From positions 1-60,992 of the forward strand of contig NZ_JASHJX010000024.1 in the NCBI RefSeq assembly GCF_030732985.1: a stretch of 60,992 bases of DNA. Direction: 5' to 3'. The stretch comes from Nioella sp. MMSF_3534 (GTDB lineage Bacteria; Pseudomonadota; Alphaproteobacteria; Rhodobacterales; Rhodobacteraceae). The translations under genes were made by a program, and so were the position numbers. Numbering within the stretch: position 1 is the first letter of the stretch; each line of letters begins with the position of its first letter. The notes below the pieces were generated by a model. The model saw only the letters and a program-made list of their open reading frames with translations, ran no database searches and was not told the origin of the DNA. Below are positions 33,276 to 40,599 of the stretch, piece by piece.

Positions 33276-33704
33276 TTAGACCGAGGGGCTGGTGGTGCAG
33301 GCACGAAAGATCTGCACCTCGGGCGCGGCCCCGGTCAGGTCGATCCGCGCAAGGCCCTGTCCGGCGAAGGCGATGGCGGTCCGATTGAATTCCAGCCCGT
33401 CGAGCACGTTGCCGAAGCCGCTGTCGGTAACCGTCAGGCTGTGGCCCGTCTCGTCCCGCTCGTGCCGGGTTGTGGTAATGATGTTGGGGCGGGACCCGTC
33501 GAACTGCAGGCCGAAGACGGGCGCGTCGGGCCATGGCGCGGGCGTGGTCACGGTGATGGAATAGAGTGGCCCGTCAGGGTCATAGGTGAGCCGGACATCG
33601 GCGGCGGGACCGGAATGGCGGAGCGTACAGATCGCCCCCTCGCTGCCCGCCTGCCAGGCATGGGCGGGAGAGGTGAGAAGAGCGAGGAGGATCAGGGCAC
33701 GCAT
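33276..33704 (-). CDS. Secreted hypothetical protein
   Basis: A 142-aa protein with a short signal peptide (MRALILLALLTSPAHAW, cleavage near residue 16), two cysteines in the mature part (AICTL; FRACTT) and mainly beta structure (LYSITVTTPAPW, PVFGLQFDGS). No family recognised. It is divergent from the sulfotransferase gene at 33943 across 238 bp of GC-rich DNA in which I see no other feature. Confidence 0.6.
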   Translation of the reverse strand: MRALILLALLTSPAHAWQAGSEGAICTLRHSGPAADVRLTYDPDGPLYSITVTTPAPWPDAPVFGLQFDGSRPNIITTTRHERDETGHSLTVTDSGFGNVLDGLEFNRTAIAFAGQGLARIDLTGAAPEVQIFRACTTSPSV

Positions 33705-33942
33705 GGCGGGATGGTAGCAGGGTTCGCGGGCGGCGGGAACGGCCCCTTCGGACAGGCGGGTTGCCTGCCTCGGTCCGTCGGGAACGCCCGGCGTCCGGGG
33801 CCTGTTTCCCACGCTGCGATCCGCCGCGGCCCCGGCTTCCTTTTCGCCGCAAGGTTGCGAAGGCTGCGATGGCAAGGCCCGGTTGCCCCCGGATTTCCGG
33901 GCTAGCCCGGCCCTCTGGCCTCTGCTAGGTCGAGGCCGAACC

Positions 33943-35010
33943 ATGACCGGACACCGATCGGGAGGGCCTGTTTTGCCGCCACAGGATCACGCAAGATCCA
34001 GCCTCGAACTGCTGGAGCCGATCTTTTCCGTCGATCTGATGGCGACCGTGATCGGCGGCATGGCCAAGACCGGCACCACCCTGCCGCTGACCCTGCTGGA
34101 CGGCCACCCCGATCTGGTGACCTTCCCGGAGGAGCTGCGCTTTTTCCACATGAAGGCCGACAGGCGGGATGCAGCCCGCGCGGCCCGCAAGTTCCTGGAC
34201 AATGAAAACACCCGGCGGCTGGCCAGCGGCAAGACCGATTACAGCCTGACCGACTATACCGCGCATGGCGGCACCGGATTTGGCAGCATGGATTATTCCA
34301 TGTTCGACTGGGACCTGTTCGAACGGCTGATCGTCGATGGGTTTGCCGCCCATTCGGTGCCGTTGTCCCGGTTTCGGGTCGTGATCGGCGCCTATCTGCT
34401 GGCCATGGGCCGGGCGATCCCGGAGGGGCGGCTCCACTTCGTCTGCAAGGCCCCGCATAATGAACGGTTCGCGCGAAAATGGCGCCGGATGCTTGGCCCG
34501 CGGGGGCGGTTCATCCAGTGCACCCGTGACCCGATGGAACATTACCTGTCGCTTCTGAATGTCGCCCGGATGTATGACCACAGGCCGCAATCCGCGGGGG
34601 CCTTCGCGCGCACTGTCCGCAAGCGGCTGCGCCTGTGGGCGATTTACCCGGCGGATCAGTTGTTCGTTCTGGATTATGACAGGTTGACGGCGGATACCGA
34701 GGCGGTGATGCAGCAGTTGGCGGAGTTCATCGGCGTCCCCTTTCATGCGTCTATGCTGGAGCCGACGAAGAACGGCCAGCCGTGGCTTGGAAACTCCTCG
34801 CGCGGGGTTGTGAAAGACCGCGTGTTCCGCAACAGCGCTATCGCGCGGGACCAGTTGTCGGCAGAGGATCAGCGCTGCATCGAACGCAGGCTGCACCGGT
34901 TCATGGCGCGCATGGGATATGCCCTGTCCGCCCCGGTCGGCCCGATGGAAGAGGCCCGCGATGCCCTTCGCTGGTTCGGGGAATTCCTGCGCAACAGGCG
35001 GGCCCGATAG
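33943..35010 (+). CDS. PAPS-dependent sulfotransferase
   Basis: A 355-aa sulfotransferase. GGMAKTGTTLPLTLLDGHP near residue 38 is the 5'-phosphosulfate loop; FIQCTRDPMEHYLSLL near 190 is the 3'-phosphate region (RDP with a following Ser). LFVLDYDRLTADTEAVMQQLAEFIGVPF near the end is typical of the family. Transfers sulfate from PAPS to a carbohydrate or similar acceptor. ATG at 33943 is chosen; ATG at 34039 just before the PSB loop is possible. It is the last host gene before the transposon. Confidence 0.75.
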   Translation: MTGHRSGGPVLPPQDHARSSLELLEPIFSVDLMATVIGGMAKTGTTLPLTLLDGHPDLVTFPEELRFFHMKADRRDAARAARKFLDNENTRRLASGKTDYSLTDYTAHGGTGFGSMDYSMFDWDLFERLIVDGFAAHSVPLSRFRVVIGAYLLAMGRAIPEGRLHFVCKAPHNERFARKWRRMLGPRGRFIQCTRDPMEHYLSLLNVARMYDHRPQSAGAFARTVRKRLRLWAIYPADQLFVLDYDRLTADTEAVMQQLAEFIGVPFHASMLEPTKNGQPWLGNSSRGVVKDRVFRNSAIARDQLSAEDQRCIERRLHRFMARMGYALSAPVGPMEEARDALRWFGEFLRNRRAR

Positions 35011-35214
35011 GCAAGAGGGCCTGCTCGCGCGGCTCTGGGAGGATCGGCTCTGTTGCCGAGAAGGCGGGGCCGGGCGGGCGACCCAGTTCAAGGGCCTCTC
35101 CCGCGCCCCTTGCCGCGACCGCACCGGGCTGTAGCTGGACCTGAAGGGCGCGCCTTGCGATTGGCAGACCGGCAGCGGCTTTGCGGGCGGGTCGCCGGAG
35201 GCGCGGGGAAGGGC

Positions 35215-35222
35215 TTTCGAAA
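35215..35222. repeat. Target-site duplication, left copy (TTTCGAAA)
   Basis: Identical to 37989-37996 immediately outside the right terminal repeat. Eight bp is the duplication length known for the IS1595 family. The octamer is itself palindromic. Confidence 0.85.
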
Positions 35223-35246
35223 GGGGCCTATATACTTAGCTAGCCA
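35223..35246 (+). repeat. Left terminal inverted repeat (24 bp)
   Basis: Begins GGGGCCTATATACTTAG and matches the right end (37965-37988, inverted) at 22 of 24 positions; the differences are C/T at position 5 and G/A at position 17. Confidence 0.88.
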
Positions 35247-35368
35247 GCACGAGGATTCTTGAAAAGGTAACACTGACGTGCTACCTCACGTGTGCAGCCC
35301 TTGCTTGGTGAACGGCCCCTGGGCCTCCTCGTGATAGCCAAGATCGCCGATATGGCGGGCTGCTCACC

Positions 35369-36022
35369 TTAATAGTACTTAGTCGTGCCTTTCTTCCACA
35401 GATCGTACTCATATGTGATCTGATGCTTAATCAGGTCGTAAGACCGAGTGTCGCCGCGCTCCCATTTCCTCTGTATGGCCCATGCGCAGTAGTCAGCAAC
35501 CTGGAGGCATGGGTCACACTGGGATGGCCTGAAATCTACCGCCCAGTTCGCTCTGACGGTCTGCGACATCACATCGTCTAGCTCCTTGCAGAATGTCATC
35601 CGCTCTTTCTTCGTGCCGATGGATGCCGCTGTAACAAGAAGATCATCACCGCTGCTTAGGTGCGGGGCAATGGCGTGCTTGAACTGGTAGAACCATGGGT
35701 ACTTGTAAAATCGCGATTTGCTGGTTGTGATTTTCGGCTGCGCTTTGGCCTTTTCACATATTGTAGCTTGTATCCTTACGTCATGCCCCATGATCACATC
35801 GAATACCTGATCTCGGACTTCCTGCTTGTCTGTGGTGGCGTGGAAATAATCTGAGACAGGTTCCTTGCCCCATACCATCTTGCGCCGCAATTTAACCAAG
35901 TCCGCAGCGACACTCAGATCGGATAAAGTGACGGTGCAGATGATAAAGTAGTCGGATATGTTCGGGCCGCGCTTAAACGTGAAGCATCCGGCCTCATCCG
36001 CAAAAAGGTATTTCTTTGCCAA
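35369..36022 (-). CDS. DUF3800-domain protein (transposon passenger)
   Basis: A 217-aa protein with DUF3800 hallmarks: N-terminal YLFADEAG (Asp9, Glu10), the strand YFIICTVTLSD and C-terminal LQVADYCAWAIQRKWERGD (Asp177). The spaced acidic residues and alpha/beta pattern recall an RNase H-like nuclease fold (inference from the family). It starts at TTG with GAGAGGG upstream, 16 nt after the P63C gene. Last gene of the transposon operon; may act with the P63C protein. Confidence 0.78.
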   Translation of the reverse strand: MAKKYLFADEAGCFTFKRGPNISDYFIICTVTLSDLSVAADLVKLRRKMVWGKEPVSDYFHATTDKQEVRDQVFDVIMGHDVRIQATICEKAKAQPKITTSKSRFYKYPWFYQFKHAIAPHLSSGDDLLVTAASIGTKKERMTFCKELDDVMSQTVRANWAVDFRPSQCDPCLQVADYCAWAIQRKWERGDTRSYDLIKHQITYEYDLWKKGTTKYY

Positions 36023-36038
36023 AACAGTCGAATCCCTC

Positions 36039-36980
36039 TCAGCCCTGCGGCGGCTTCAAGTACATCACATACTGCATCGGCTTTTTTCCATAGTGTTGGG
36101 CAACGCGCTGGCGCAATTCGTGAATGTCGTCACAAGTCTTTGCCATACCAATGACCTCCCAACAACGCGACACAAGCTGCCTTACACCAATATTCTCGGT
36201 CAGTTGGCGGTGCCAGTGAATGCCCGGTGGTGGTTTGTTTTCTTTCAAGTACTCTGCAACGTCTGGATCAAGAGTGTCATATATCATTTCGATGACCAAT
36301 TTGCCCCACCATTTTGGCCGAGATTGAAGGGGGGTTTCCCAGCCAGTCAGGCGACCAAATTCTTCCCAAAGCTCGTCGGGGAATGTCTTTTCCCAATCCC
36401 GCAACTCATCGGCGATGAAGGCCCTGAGTTTGACCTGCAGGGCGTCTTCTGCGCGTTCGTATTGGTAGCCGGTGGCTTCGTCTATAAGGGCATCTAAACC
36501 CGTTCTGGTAAGGCCTGCGGTGAGAACTGCGCACTTGATAGCGATCTCCCTTTGGCGATCCGTTAAATTGGCGCCCTCGTACAATGCCTGCACGTAACCG
36601 CGAACAATCATCTCAAAATGTTCCGTGGTCATTCCCCGACCAGTAAACTGCGTCCCAGGTATCGAAAATTCCCTAAGTTCGGCCAGGATTAAGTCGTTGT
36701 TAATATATGGTTTTAGGCTTGAAACCCCCGTGAATTTGGCCAGGTCACCGCTGTCGGCATTTGCTATTGATTTGACCGCACTACGAAGCGCCAACACACG
36801 GTCTTCGGTATTAAGAACGTACACATCCAGTTCATCACCGCCGAGGTCTATCTTCCCTCTCCACTTTGCGAACGGCAAATCGTGTCGAGGTATCGTTACC
36901 TCAGATGGGGAAATTACCGCATCGGCAACCTCGTCAAAGGTCGCGTCGATAGGGTGGACTGTGTCTTTCTTGTCAGCCAT
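36039..36980 (-). CDS. P63C-domain protein (transposon passenger)
   Basis: A 313-aa protein. Residues about 40-70 (RGKIDLGGDELDVYVLNTEDRVL) match the usual N-terminal part of P63C proteins. About 180-290 is the P63C domain itself: FIADELRDWEKTFPDELWEEFGRLTGW, RPKWWGKLVIEMIYDTL, HRQLTENIGVRQLVSRCWEVIGMA in pieces. Related proteins occur on phages and mobile elements; biochemical role unproven. Its ATG lies inside the transposase gene's end (8-nt overlap), so translation is coupled to the transposase. Confidence 0.78.
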   Translation of the reverse strand: MADKKDTVHPIDATFDEVADAVISPSEVTIPRHDLPFAKWRGKIDLGGDELDVYVLNTEDRVLALRSAVKSIANADSGDLAKFTGVSSLKPYINNDLILAELREFSIPGTQFTGRGMTTEHFEMIVRGYVQALYEGANLTDRQREIAIKCAVLTAGLTRTGLDALIDEATGYQYERAEDALQVKLRAFIADELRDWEKTFPDELWEEFGRLTGWETPLQSRPKWWGKLVIEMIYDTLDPDVAEYLKENKPPPGIHWHRQLTENIGVRQLVSRCWEVIGMAKTCDDIHELRQRVAQHYGKKPMQYVMYLKPPQG

Positions 36981-37905
36981 TGATCAGTCCTTTGTAGGTC
37001 AGGCGTTTTTCGGCCATGCGCTCGATAGTCATTCCGATGAAGTCCATGGTGCCCACGTGGGCGGTGTTGTGGCGGAACTGGTATTCCTTCACATAGCGAT
37101 GCAGGTGCTTCACGCTCATGTAGTGATAGATGCCGACGTAGCCGCGCTTCAGGAGCGACCAGAAGCTTTCGATGCCGTTGGTGTGCGCCATGTCTTTGAT
37201 GTACTCGCCAGCCGAATGATTGACGCGGATATGCTCAAAGCCGTGGCGTTCAAGCCCGATGTAGCCACCATTCCAATCGGTGACAACGGTCGCGCCGGGT
37301 TCAGCGTGTTCTTGAATGAAGCCCTGTAGCGTAACTGCCTTGGTGTCCTGAATTACTTTGGCGCGAACCTCTCCACTCTCAGACCGCGCGCCTACAACCG
37401 CAGTTTTGCCAGCCGTACCACGGCCAGCCTTGAGTTTCTTGCTGGCGTGGCGGTTCTTCTCCTTGCCACCGACATAGGTTTCATCAACCTGCATCTGACC
37501 ATCCATGTGGTCGTCACGATCCTTGAGCCAAGTTTCGCGGATGCGCTGTGCAAGAAACCATGCGGTTTTCTGGGTTACACCCAATTCGCGGGCCATCTGA
37601 GTGCTGGGGATGCCCTTGCGGGCGCTGGTGAGCATGTAGATCGCCAGAAGCCATTTCTGCAGGGGAAGGCGGCTTTCTGCAAGAACGGTGCCCGTGCGGA
37701 CGCTGAAATGCTTCCGACAGTCCTTGCAGCGGTAGGGCATGGGCTTGTGGTCTTTGCACTCAACCGCGTTGGCCGAACCGCAATGACCGCAAACAGGCTC
37801 TTCGCCCCAACGCTTGCCCTCGAAGAACTTGCGGGCGGCTTCCTCATTCGGGAACTTCTGGAAGAACTCGAAAGTGGAAATGGTTTCAGGCTTGTCTTTG
37901 GTCAT
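36973..37905 (-). CDS. IS1595-family ISXO2-like transposase
   Basis: A 310-aa transposase: N-terminal zinc ribbon (Cys39, Cys42, Cys60, Cys63), HTH region (GIPSTQMARELGVTQKTAWFL, near 98-118) and ISXO2 DDE domain with VDETYVGGK (Asp141), VVTDWNGGY (Asp210) and HTNGIESFWSLLKRG (Glu246). All catalytic positions are intact. The start is the ATG reading MTKDKPET with AAGGAG 10 nt upstream; a TTG six codons earlier is less likely. Confidence 0.92.
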   Translation of the reverse strand: MTKDKPETISTFEFFQKFPNEEAARKFFEGKRWGEEPVCGHCGSANAVECKDHKPMPYRCKDCRKHFSVRTGTVLAESRLPLQKWLLAIYMLTSARKGIPSTQMARELGVTQKTAWFLAQRIRETWLKDRDDHMDGQMQVDETYVGGKEKNRHASKKLKAGRGTAGKTAVVGARSESGEVRAKVIQDTKAVTLQGFIQEHAEPGATVVTDWNGGYIGLERHGFEHIRVNHSAGEYIKDMAHTNGIESFWSLLKRGYVGIYHYMSVKHLHRYVKEYQFRHNTAHVGTMDFIGMTIERMAEKRLTYKGLING

Positions 37906-37934
37906 GGGCTTCGCTCCTTGCAAAACCCTTGTAG

Positions 37935-37976
37935 CTTAACTAGCCACGTGGCGCAAGTGCTTTTTGGCTAGTTAAG
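37935..37976. repeat. Subterminal 12-bp inverted repeat at the transposon right end
   Basis: CTTAACTAGCCA (37935-37946) and TGGCTAGTTAAG (37965-37976) are perfect inverse copies 18 nt apart. The outer arm is the inner half of the right terminal repeat, so the right end carries two transposase-site-like copies in opposite orientation, just upstream of the transposase gene. Confidence 0.75.
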
Positions 37977-37988
37977 TATATAGACCCC
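37965..37988 (-). repeat. Right terminal inverted repeat (24 bp)
   Basis: On the minus strand it begins GGGGTCTATATACTTAA and ends CTAGCCA, matching the left end at 22 of 24 positions. Confidence 0.88.
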
Positions 37989-37996
37989 TTTCGAAA
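37989..37996. repeat. Target-site duplication, right copy (TTTCGAAA)
   Basis: Same octamer as 35215-35222. Followed by GCCCTT, which pairs with AAGGGC on the left flank; joining the flanks restores AAGGGCTTTCGAAAGCCCTT, a perfect 20-bp palindrome. Confidence 0.85.
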
Positions 37997-38005
37997 GCCC
38001 TTTTT

Positions 38006-38025
38006 ACGCGGTTTCGAAACCGCGT
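38006..38025. repeat. 20-bp perfect palindrome with TTTCGAAA core
   Basis: ACGCGGTTTCGAAACCGCGT, 3 nt beyond the palindrome that the transposon split. The two would form a tandem pair in the empty site, like the pair at 57948-57989. Confidence 0.85.
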
Positions 38026-38177
38026 CGCCACCGCCCTTGAAACGCGTCATGCAGGTTCGCTTCCGTTCGCGAGGCTTCACGAGAGGGACGAGGCGTTCGC
38101 CCGCGCCAAGTCCTGCGACGGGCTGAAGGGGAGCGAATATGCGGGCAGTTCGCTGGCGTGGGGCACCGGAGACCGCT

Positions 38178-38831
38178 TCAGGGTTCGGAGGAGAGCCGCG
38201 CGCGGAATTTCTTTGCTGTCGTCAGGCCGGCCTCTTGCAAGGCATCGTAAAGCTTGTCTGAAAACAGGATGAGGTCTCTCTGATGACCCTTCTCCCGCCA
38301 TAGATTTGCGCCGTCATCAGCGTCTGGTCCAACGGTGATGCGTTTGGCGTCGAAGTCTACGAGAAACATCTCATGGCCCTTGTAGGTCTTGGTGACTCCG
38401 CTCTTGCTCGTGAATGTTTGATCTTTTGTGACGATGTGCTTGATCGCCGACTCCGAATCGATCATTTCCTTCTTGAGCGTGGTGATATTCATCGCGTACC
38501 ACGCGCCGTCGGGTGCGGTTCCATCCCGGAACTGGACATCGATGGAAAAGAACTGGTGAAGCCCTGGGTCGAGCTCTTCGATGATCTGGCGGGCGGCATC
38601 TGACACAACCCATTTCCCGCTACTGGCCATAAACATGTCGGGAAGCTCGCGTTTTTCTTCGATGCGAAATTGTCGTGGCATTTCTTCTTCGGAAAGTGGC
38701 CGGGAACCTTCGCCGAGAACAATGGAAACTTTGTTATATCTTAACCAATCCGGATGAGGCTTCCTTGCCTCAAAAAAACCACCGGCAATCAACACATTAT
38801 CGTTCACGGAACGATTAAAAACCCAAGTCAC
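38178..38831 (-). CDS. Imm11-like (DUF1629) immunity protein
   Basis: A 217-aa protein resembling the Imm11/MXAN_0049 family. A central LHQFFSIDVQFRDG/WYAMNI segment and a C-terminal NLWREKGHQRDLILFSDKLYDALQEAGLT match the family's H/N-x-WR...SD-x-L-x-x-A...AGLTG end. Such proteins neutralise polymorphic toxins, but no toxin gene is in the window, so it looks like an orphan. It starts at GTG with GAGAGG upstream. Composition is more AT-rich than the flanking host genes, suggesting transfer. Confidence 0.7.
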   Translation of the reverse strand: MTWVFNRSVNDNVLIAGGFFEARKPHPDWLRYNKVSIVLGEGSRPLSEEEMPRQFRIEEKRELPDMFMASSGKWVVSDAARQIIEELDPGLHQFFSIDVQFRDGTAPDGAWYAMNITTLKKEMIDSESAIKHIVTKDQTFTSKSGVTKTYKGHEMFLVDFDAKRITVGPDADDGANLWREKGHQRDLILFSDKLYDALQEAGLTTAKKFRARLSSEP

Positions 38832-38887
38832 TTGTTACCTCTCCGACTCCACGTTTCGAGGGTCTCGCCACCAAACTGTCGCTGGCC

Positions 38888-39655
38888 CTACCGATCCTTT
38901 TCATGCGCGTAGCGCAGTTTGGCGATTTCTTCGTTCTTGGCGATCTTGTTTTGCAGGTCCAGCGCGTCTTCGACAAAGGTCAGGTGGATGTTCACCGCCT
39001 CTCGCGCGGCGTCGGGGTCGCGGGCCTGGATGGCGTCGTTGATGGCGCGGTGGTGTTCCAGCAGGATATCGCGGGTGTTGCGCTGTTTGAACATGACCTG
39101 CCGGTTGTAGAACACGCCCTCTTTCAGCAGGTCGAACATAGACCGCATCATGTGCAGCATGATCACGTTATGGCTGGCCTCGATGATGGCGAGGTGGAAC
39201 TGCGCATCCAATTCGGCCTCGTCGGACGGGTTCCGCTTGCTGTGGGCCTGTTCCATCTTATGAAAGATCGTGTCGATGACCTTGAGATCGGTATCGGTGC
39301 CCGCCTCGGCGGCGCGGGCGGCGGCGACACCCTCCAGGTCGCGGCGGAAGCCGATATAGTCCAGAACCGCCTGATCATGGGACGCGAAGAGGCGGATCAG
39401 GGCGGGGGAGAAGGCGCTGCCCAGAACATCGGCCACATAGATGCCAGCCCCGGCACGGGTCGCCAGCAGGCCACGGTCCTGCAATTCGGCAATCGCCTCG
39501 CGCAGACTGGGGCGCGACACGCCGAGCCGTTCCGACAGTTCCCGCTCGGATGGCAGGCGTTCACCGGGGCGCAGGATACCCCGCAGGATCAGCTGCTCGA
39601 TCTGGCGAACAACGGATTGCGACAGCTTCTCTGCGTCGATGCGCTGGAATGGCAT
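38888..39655 (-). CDS. FadR/GntR-family regulator (FCD domain)
   Basis: A 255-aa transcriptional regulator: N-terminal GntR winged helix (LRPGERLPSERELSERLGVSRPSLREAIAELQDRGLL across residues 28-64) and a C-terminal FCD ligand-binding domain with the metal-site pattern (D..FH.AI near 140, H near 205, H near 230). Likely binds a small carboxylate. GGAGG sits before the ATG, and a TGGTCA-N7-TGACCA palindrome just upstream suggests autoregulation. The regulated operon is not evident. Confidence 0.9.
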   Translation of the reverse strand: MPFQRIDAEKLSQSVVRQIEQLILRGILRPGERLPSERELSERLGVSRPSLREAIAELQDRGLLATRAGAGIYVADVLGSAFSPALIRLFASHDQAVLDYIGFRRDLEGVAAARAAEAGTDTDLKVIDTIFHKMEQAHSKRNPSDEAELDAQFHLAIIEASHNVIMLHMMRSMFDLLKEGVFYNRQVMFKQRNTRDILLEHHRAINDAIQARDPDAAREAVNIHLTFVEDALDLQNKIAKNEEIAKLRYAHEKDR

Positions 39656-39673
39656 GGTGGACCTCCCTCTGAT

Positions 39674-39692
39674 TGGTCAGGTTAAATGACCA
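39674..39692. promoter_or_regulatory. Operator TGGTCA-N7-TGACCA
   Basis: Perfect 6-bp arms centred 28 bp upstream of the FadR-family start. TGGTC/GACCA halves are typical of FadR-subfamily (FCD) sites, so autorepression is likely. Confidence 0.6.
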
Positions 39693-39722
39693 GATCGAGG
39701 GAAGTCCAGAAAAAGCGTCTGC

Positions 39723-40379
39723 TTAGCTGGTCGGGCGGATGATGATCTCGACCCGGCGGTTCTGCTGACGGCCCTCGGGTGTCAGGTTCGTCGCCACCGG
39801 TTCGTTCTCGCCCCGGCCAAAGCTGCGCACGCGGGCCGGATCGACGCCCTGTTCCAGAAGCACCCCGGCCACGGCGCTGGCGCGGCGGGCCGAAAGATCC
39901 TGGTTGTATTCGGCGGACCCGGTGTTGTCGGTATGGCCGATCACGTCCACGGTCGAGGCGGGGTATTGCTGCAGGTTGCGGGCCATGGCGCGCAGGTCGG
40001 CCTGAAGGCCCGCCCGGATCGCGGCGCTGTCGGTGTCAAAGAGGATACCATCGGGCATGGTGACCATCAGGTGATCGCCCCGGTTGTCGATGACGATGTT
40101 CTCATTGGCCATCGAGGCGCGCAGATCGGCGGCCTGCTGATCCAGCGAATAGCCGATTGCCCCGCCGAGAGCCGCCCCCGCCGCAGCGCCGAGCACGGCA
40201 TTGCGGCCCCGGTTGTCATCATCCGCCGCCGCCCCGAGAAAGGCCCCCAGCATCCCGCCGATGATGGCCCCGTCACGGGTGCGGTTCTGGTTCGGGTCCT
40301 GAAGATAGGCCGGTTCACAGGCGGCTAGGCCCATGGCCGATACAAGGCTGAGAGTGAGAATGCGGAAGGGGGTGTTCAT
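39723..40379 (-). CDS. OmpA-family lipoprotein (YiaD-like)
   Basis: A 218-aa outer-membrane lipoprotein: lipobox GLAAC (Cys21), glycine-zipper region (GAIIGGMLGAFLGAA, then GAAAGAALGGAIGY), and a C-terminal OmpA peptidoglycan-binding domain with VDVIGHTDNTGSAEYNQDLSARRA and VRSFGRGENEPV. Anchors the outer membrane to peptidoglycan. The gene is divergent from the Kef-type antiporter across about 220 bp in which I found nothing else convincing. Confidence 0.9.
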   Translation of the reverse strand: MNTPFRILTLSLVSAMGLAACEPAYLQDPNQNRTRDGAIIGGMLGAFLGAAADDDNRGRNAVLGAAAGAALGGAIGYSLDQQAADLRASMANENIVIDNRGDHLMVTMPDGILFDTDSAAIRAGLQADLRAMARNLQQYPASTVDVIGHTDNTGSAEYNQDLSARRASAVAGVLLEQGVDPARVRSFGRGENEPVATNLTPEGRQQNRRVEIIIRPTS

Positions 40380-40599
40380 ATGGCTGCCTTTCCCAATAGG
40401 TCGGACCCGGTCTGATGCGGGGTTTCGGCAAGACTATAGCAGCGGTTTTTCGCCGTGGCAGCGCTAAACTGCCGTGTGGCGGAAACCCGCGCACATCTGG
40501 CGGTTCGATCTGGCTGGATACGAATGATGGAATCGGCAGTCGCCAGTTGCATTCGCTCAGGGTGGCCCTAACGTGGGAGTCGTCAGACGGGGAACCTCC

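Larger units (their letters stand above)
35011..35368. other. Gene-free stretch: host flank and left end of transposon
   Basis: 35011-35208 is GC-rich host DNA without a convincing ORF. AAGGGC at 35209-35214 plus TTTCGAAA (35215-35222) is the left half of an interrupted palindrome. From 35223 the transposon's left repeat begins; 35247-35368 is non-coding transposon DNA up to the DUF3800 stop. Confidence 0.7.
35223..37988 (-). mobile_element. IS1595-family (ISXO2-like) transposon with two passenger genes
   Basis: A 2766-bp element bounded by 24-bp terminal inverted repeats and an 8-bp direct duplication. It contains, in transcription order on the minus strand, transposase (36973-37905), P63C-domain gene (36039-36980, 8-nt overlap) and DUF3800 gene (35369-36022, 16-nt gap). 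Internal base composition is visibly AT-richer than the host. All three frames are intact, so the element looks recently acquired and potentially active. Confidence 0.88.

Noticed and set aside
35011-35208. Gene remnant between the sulfotransferase and the transposon
   Set aside because: No frame with recognisable similarity continues on the other side of the transposon; the flanks join as intergenic palindromes instead.
40380-40599. 62-codon plus-strand frame in the gap before the Kef-type antiporter
   Set aside because: No ribosome-binding site or motif, overlaps the real start of the antiporter in another frame, and composition is not protein-like.
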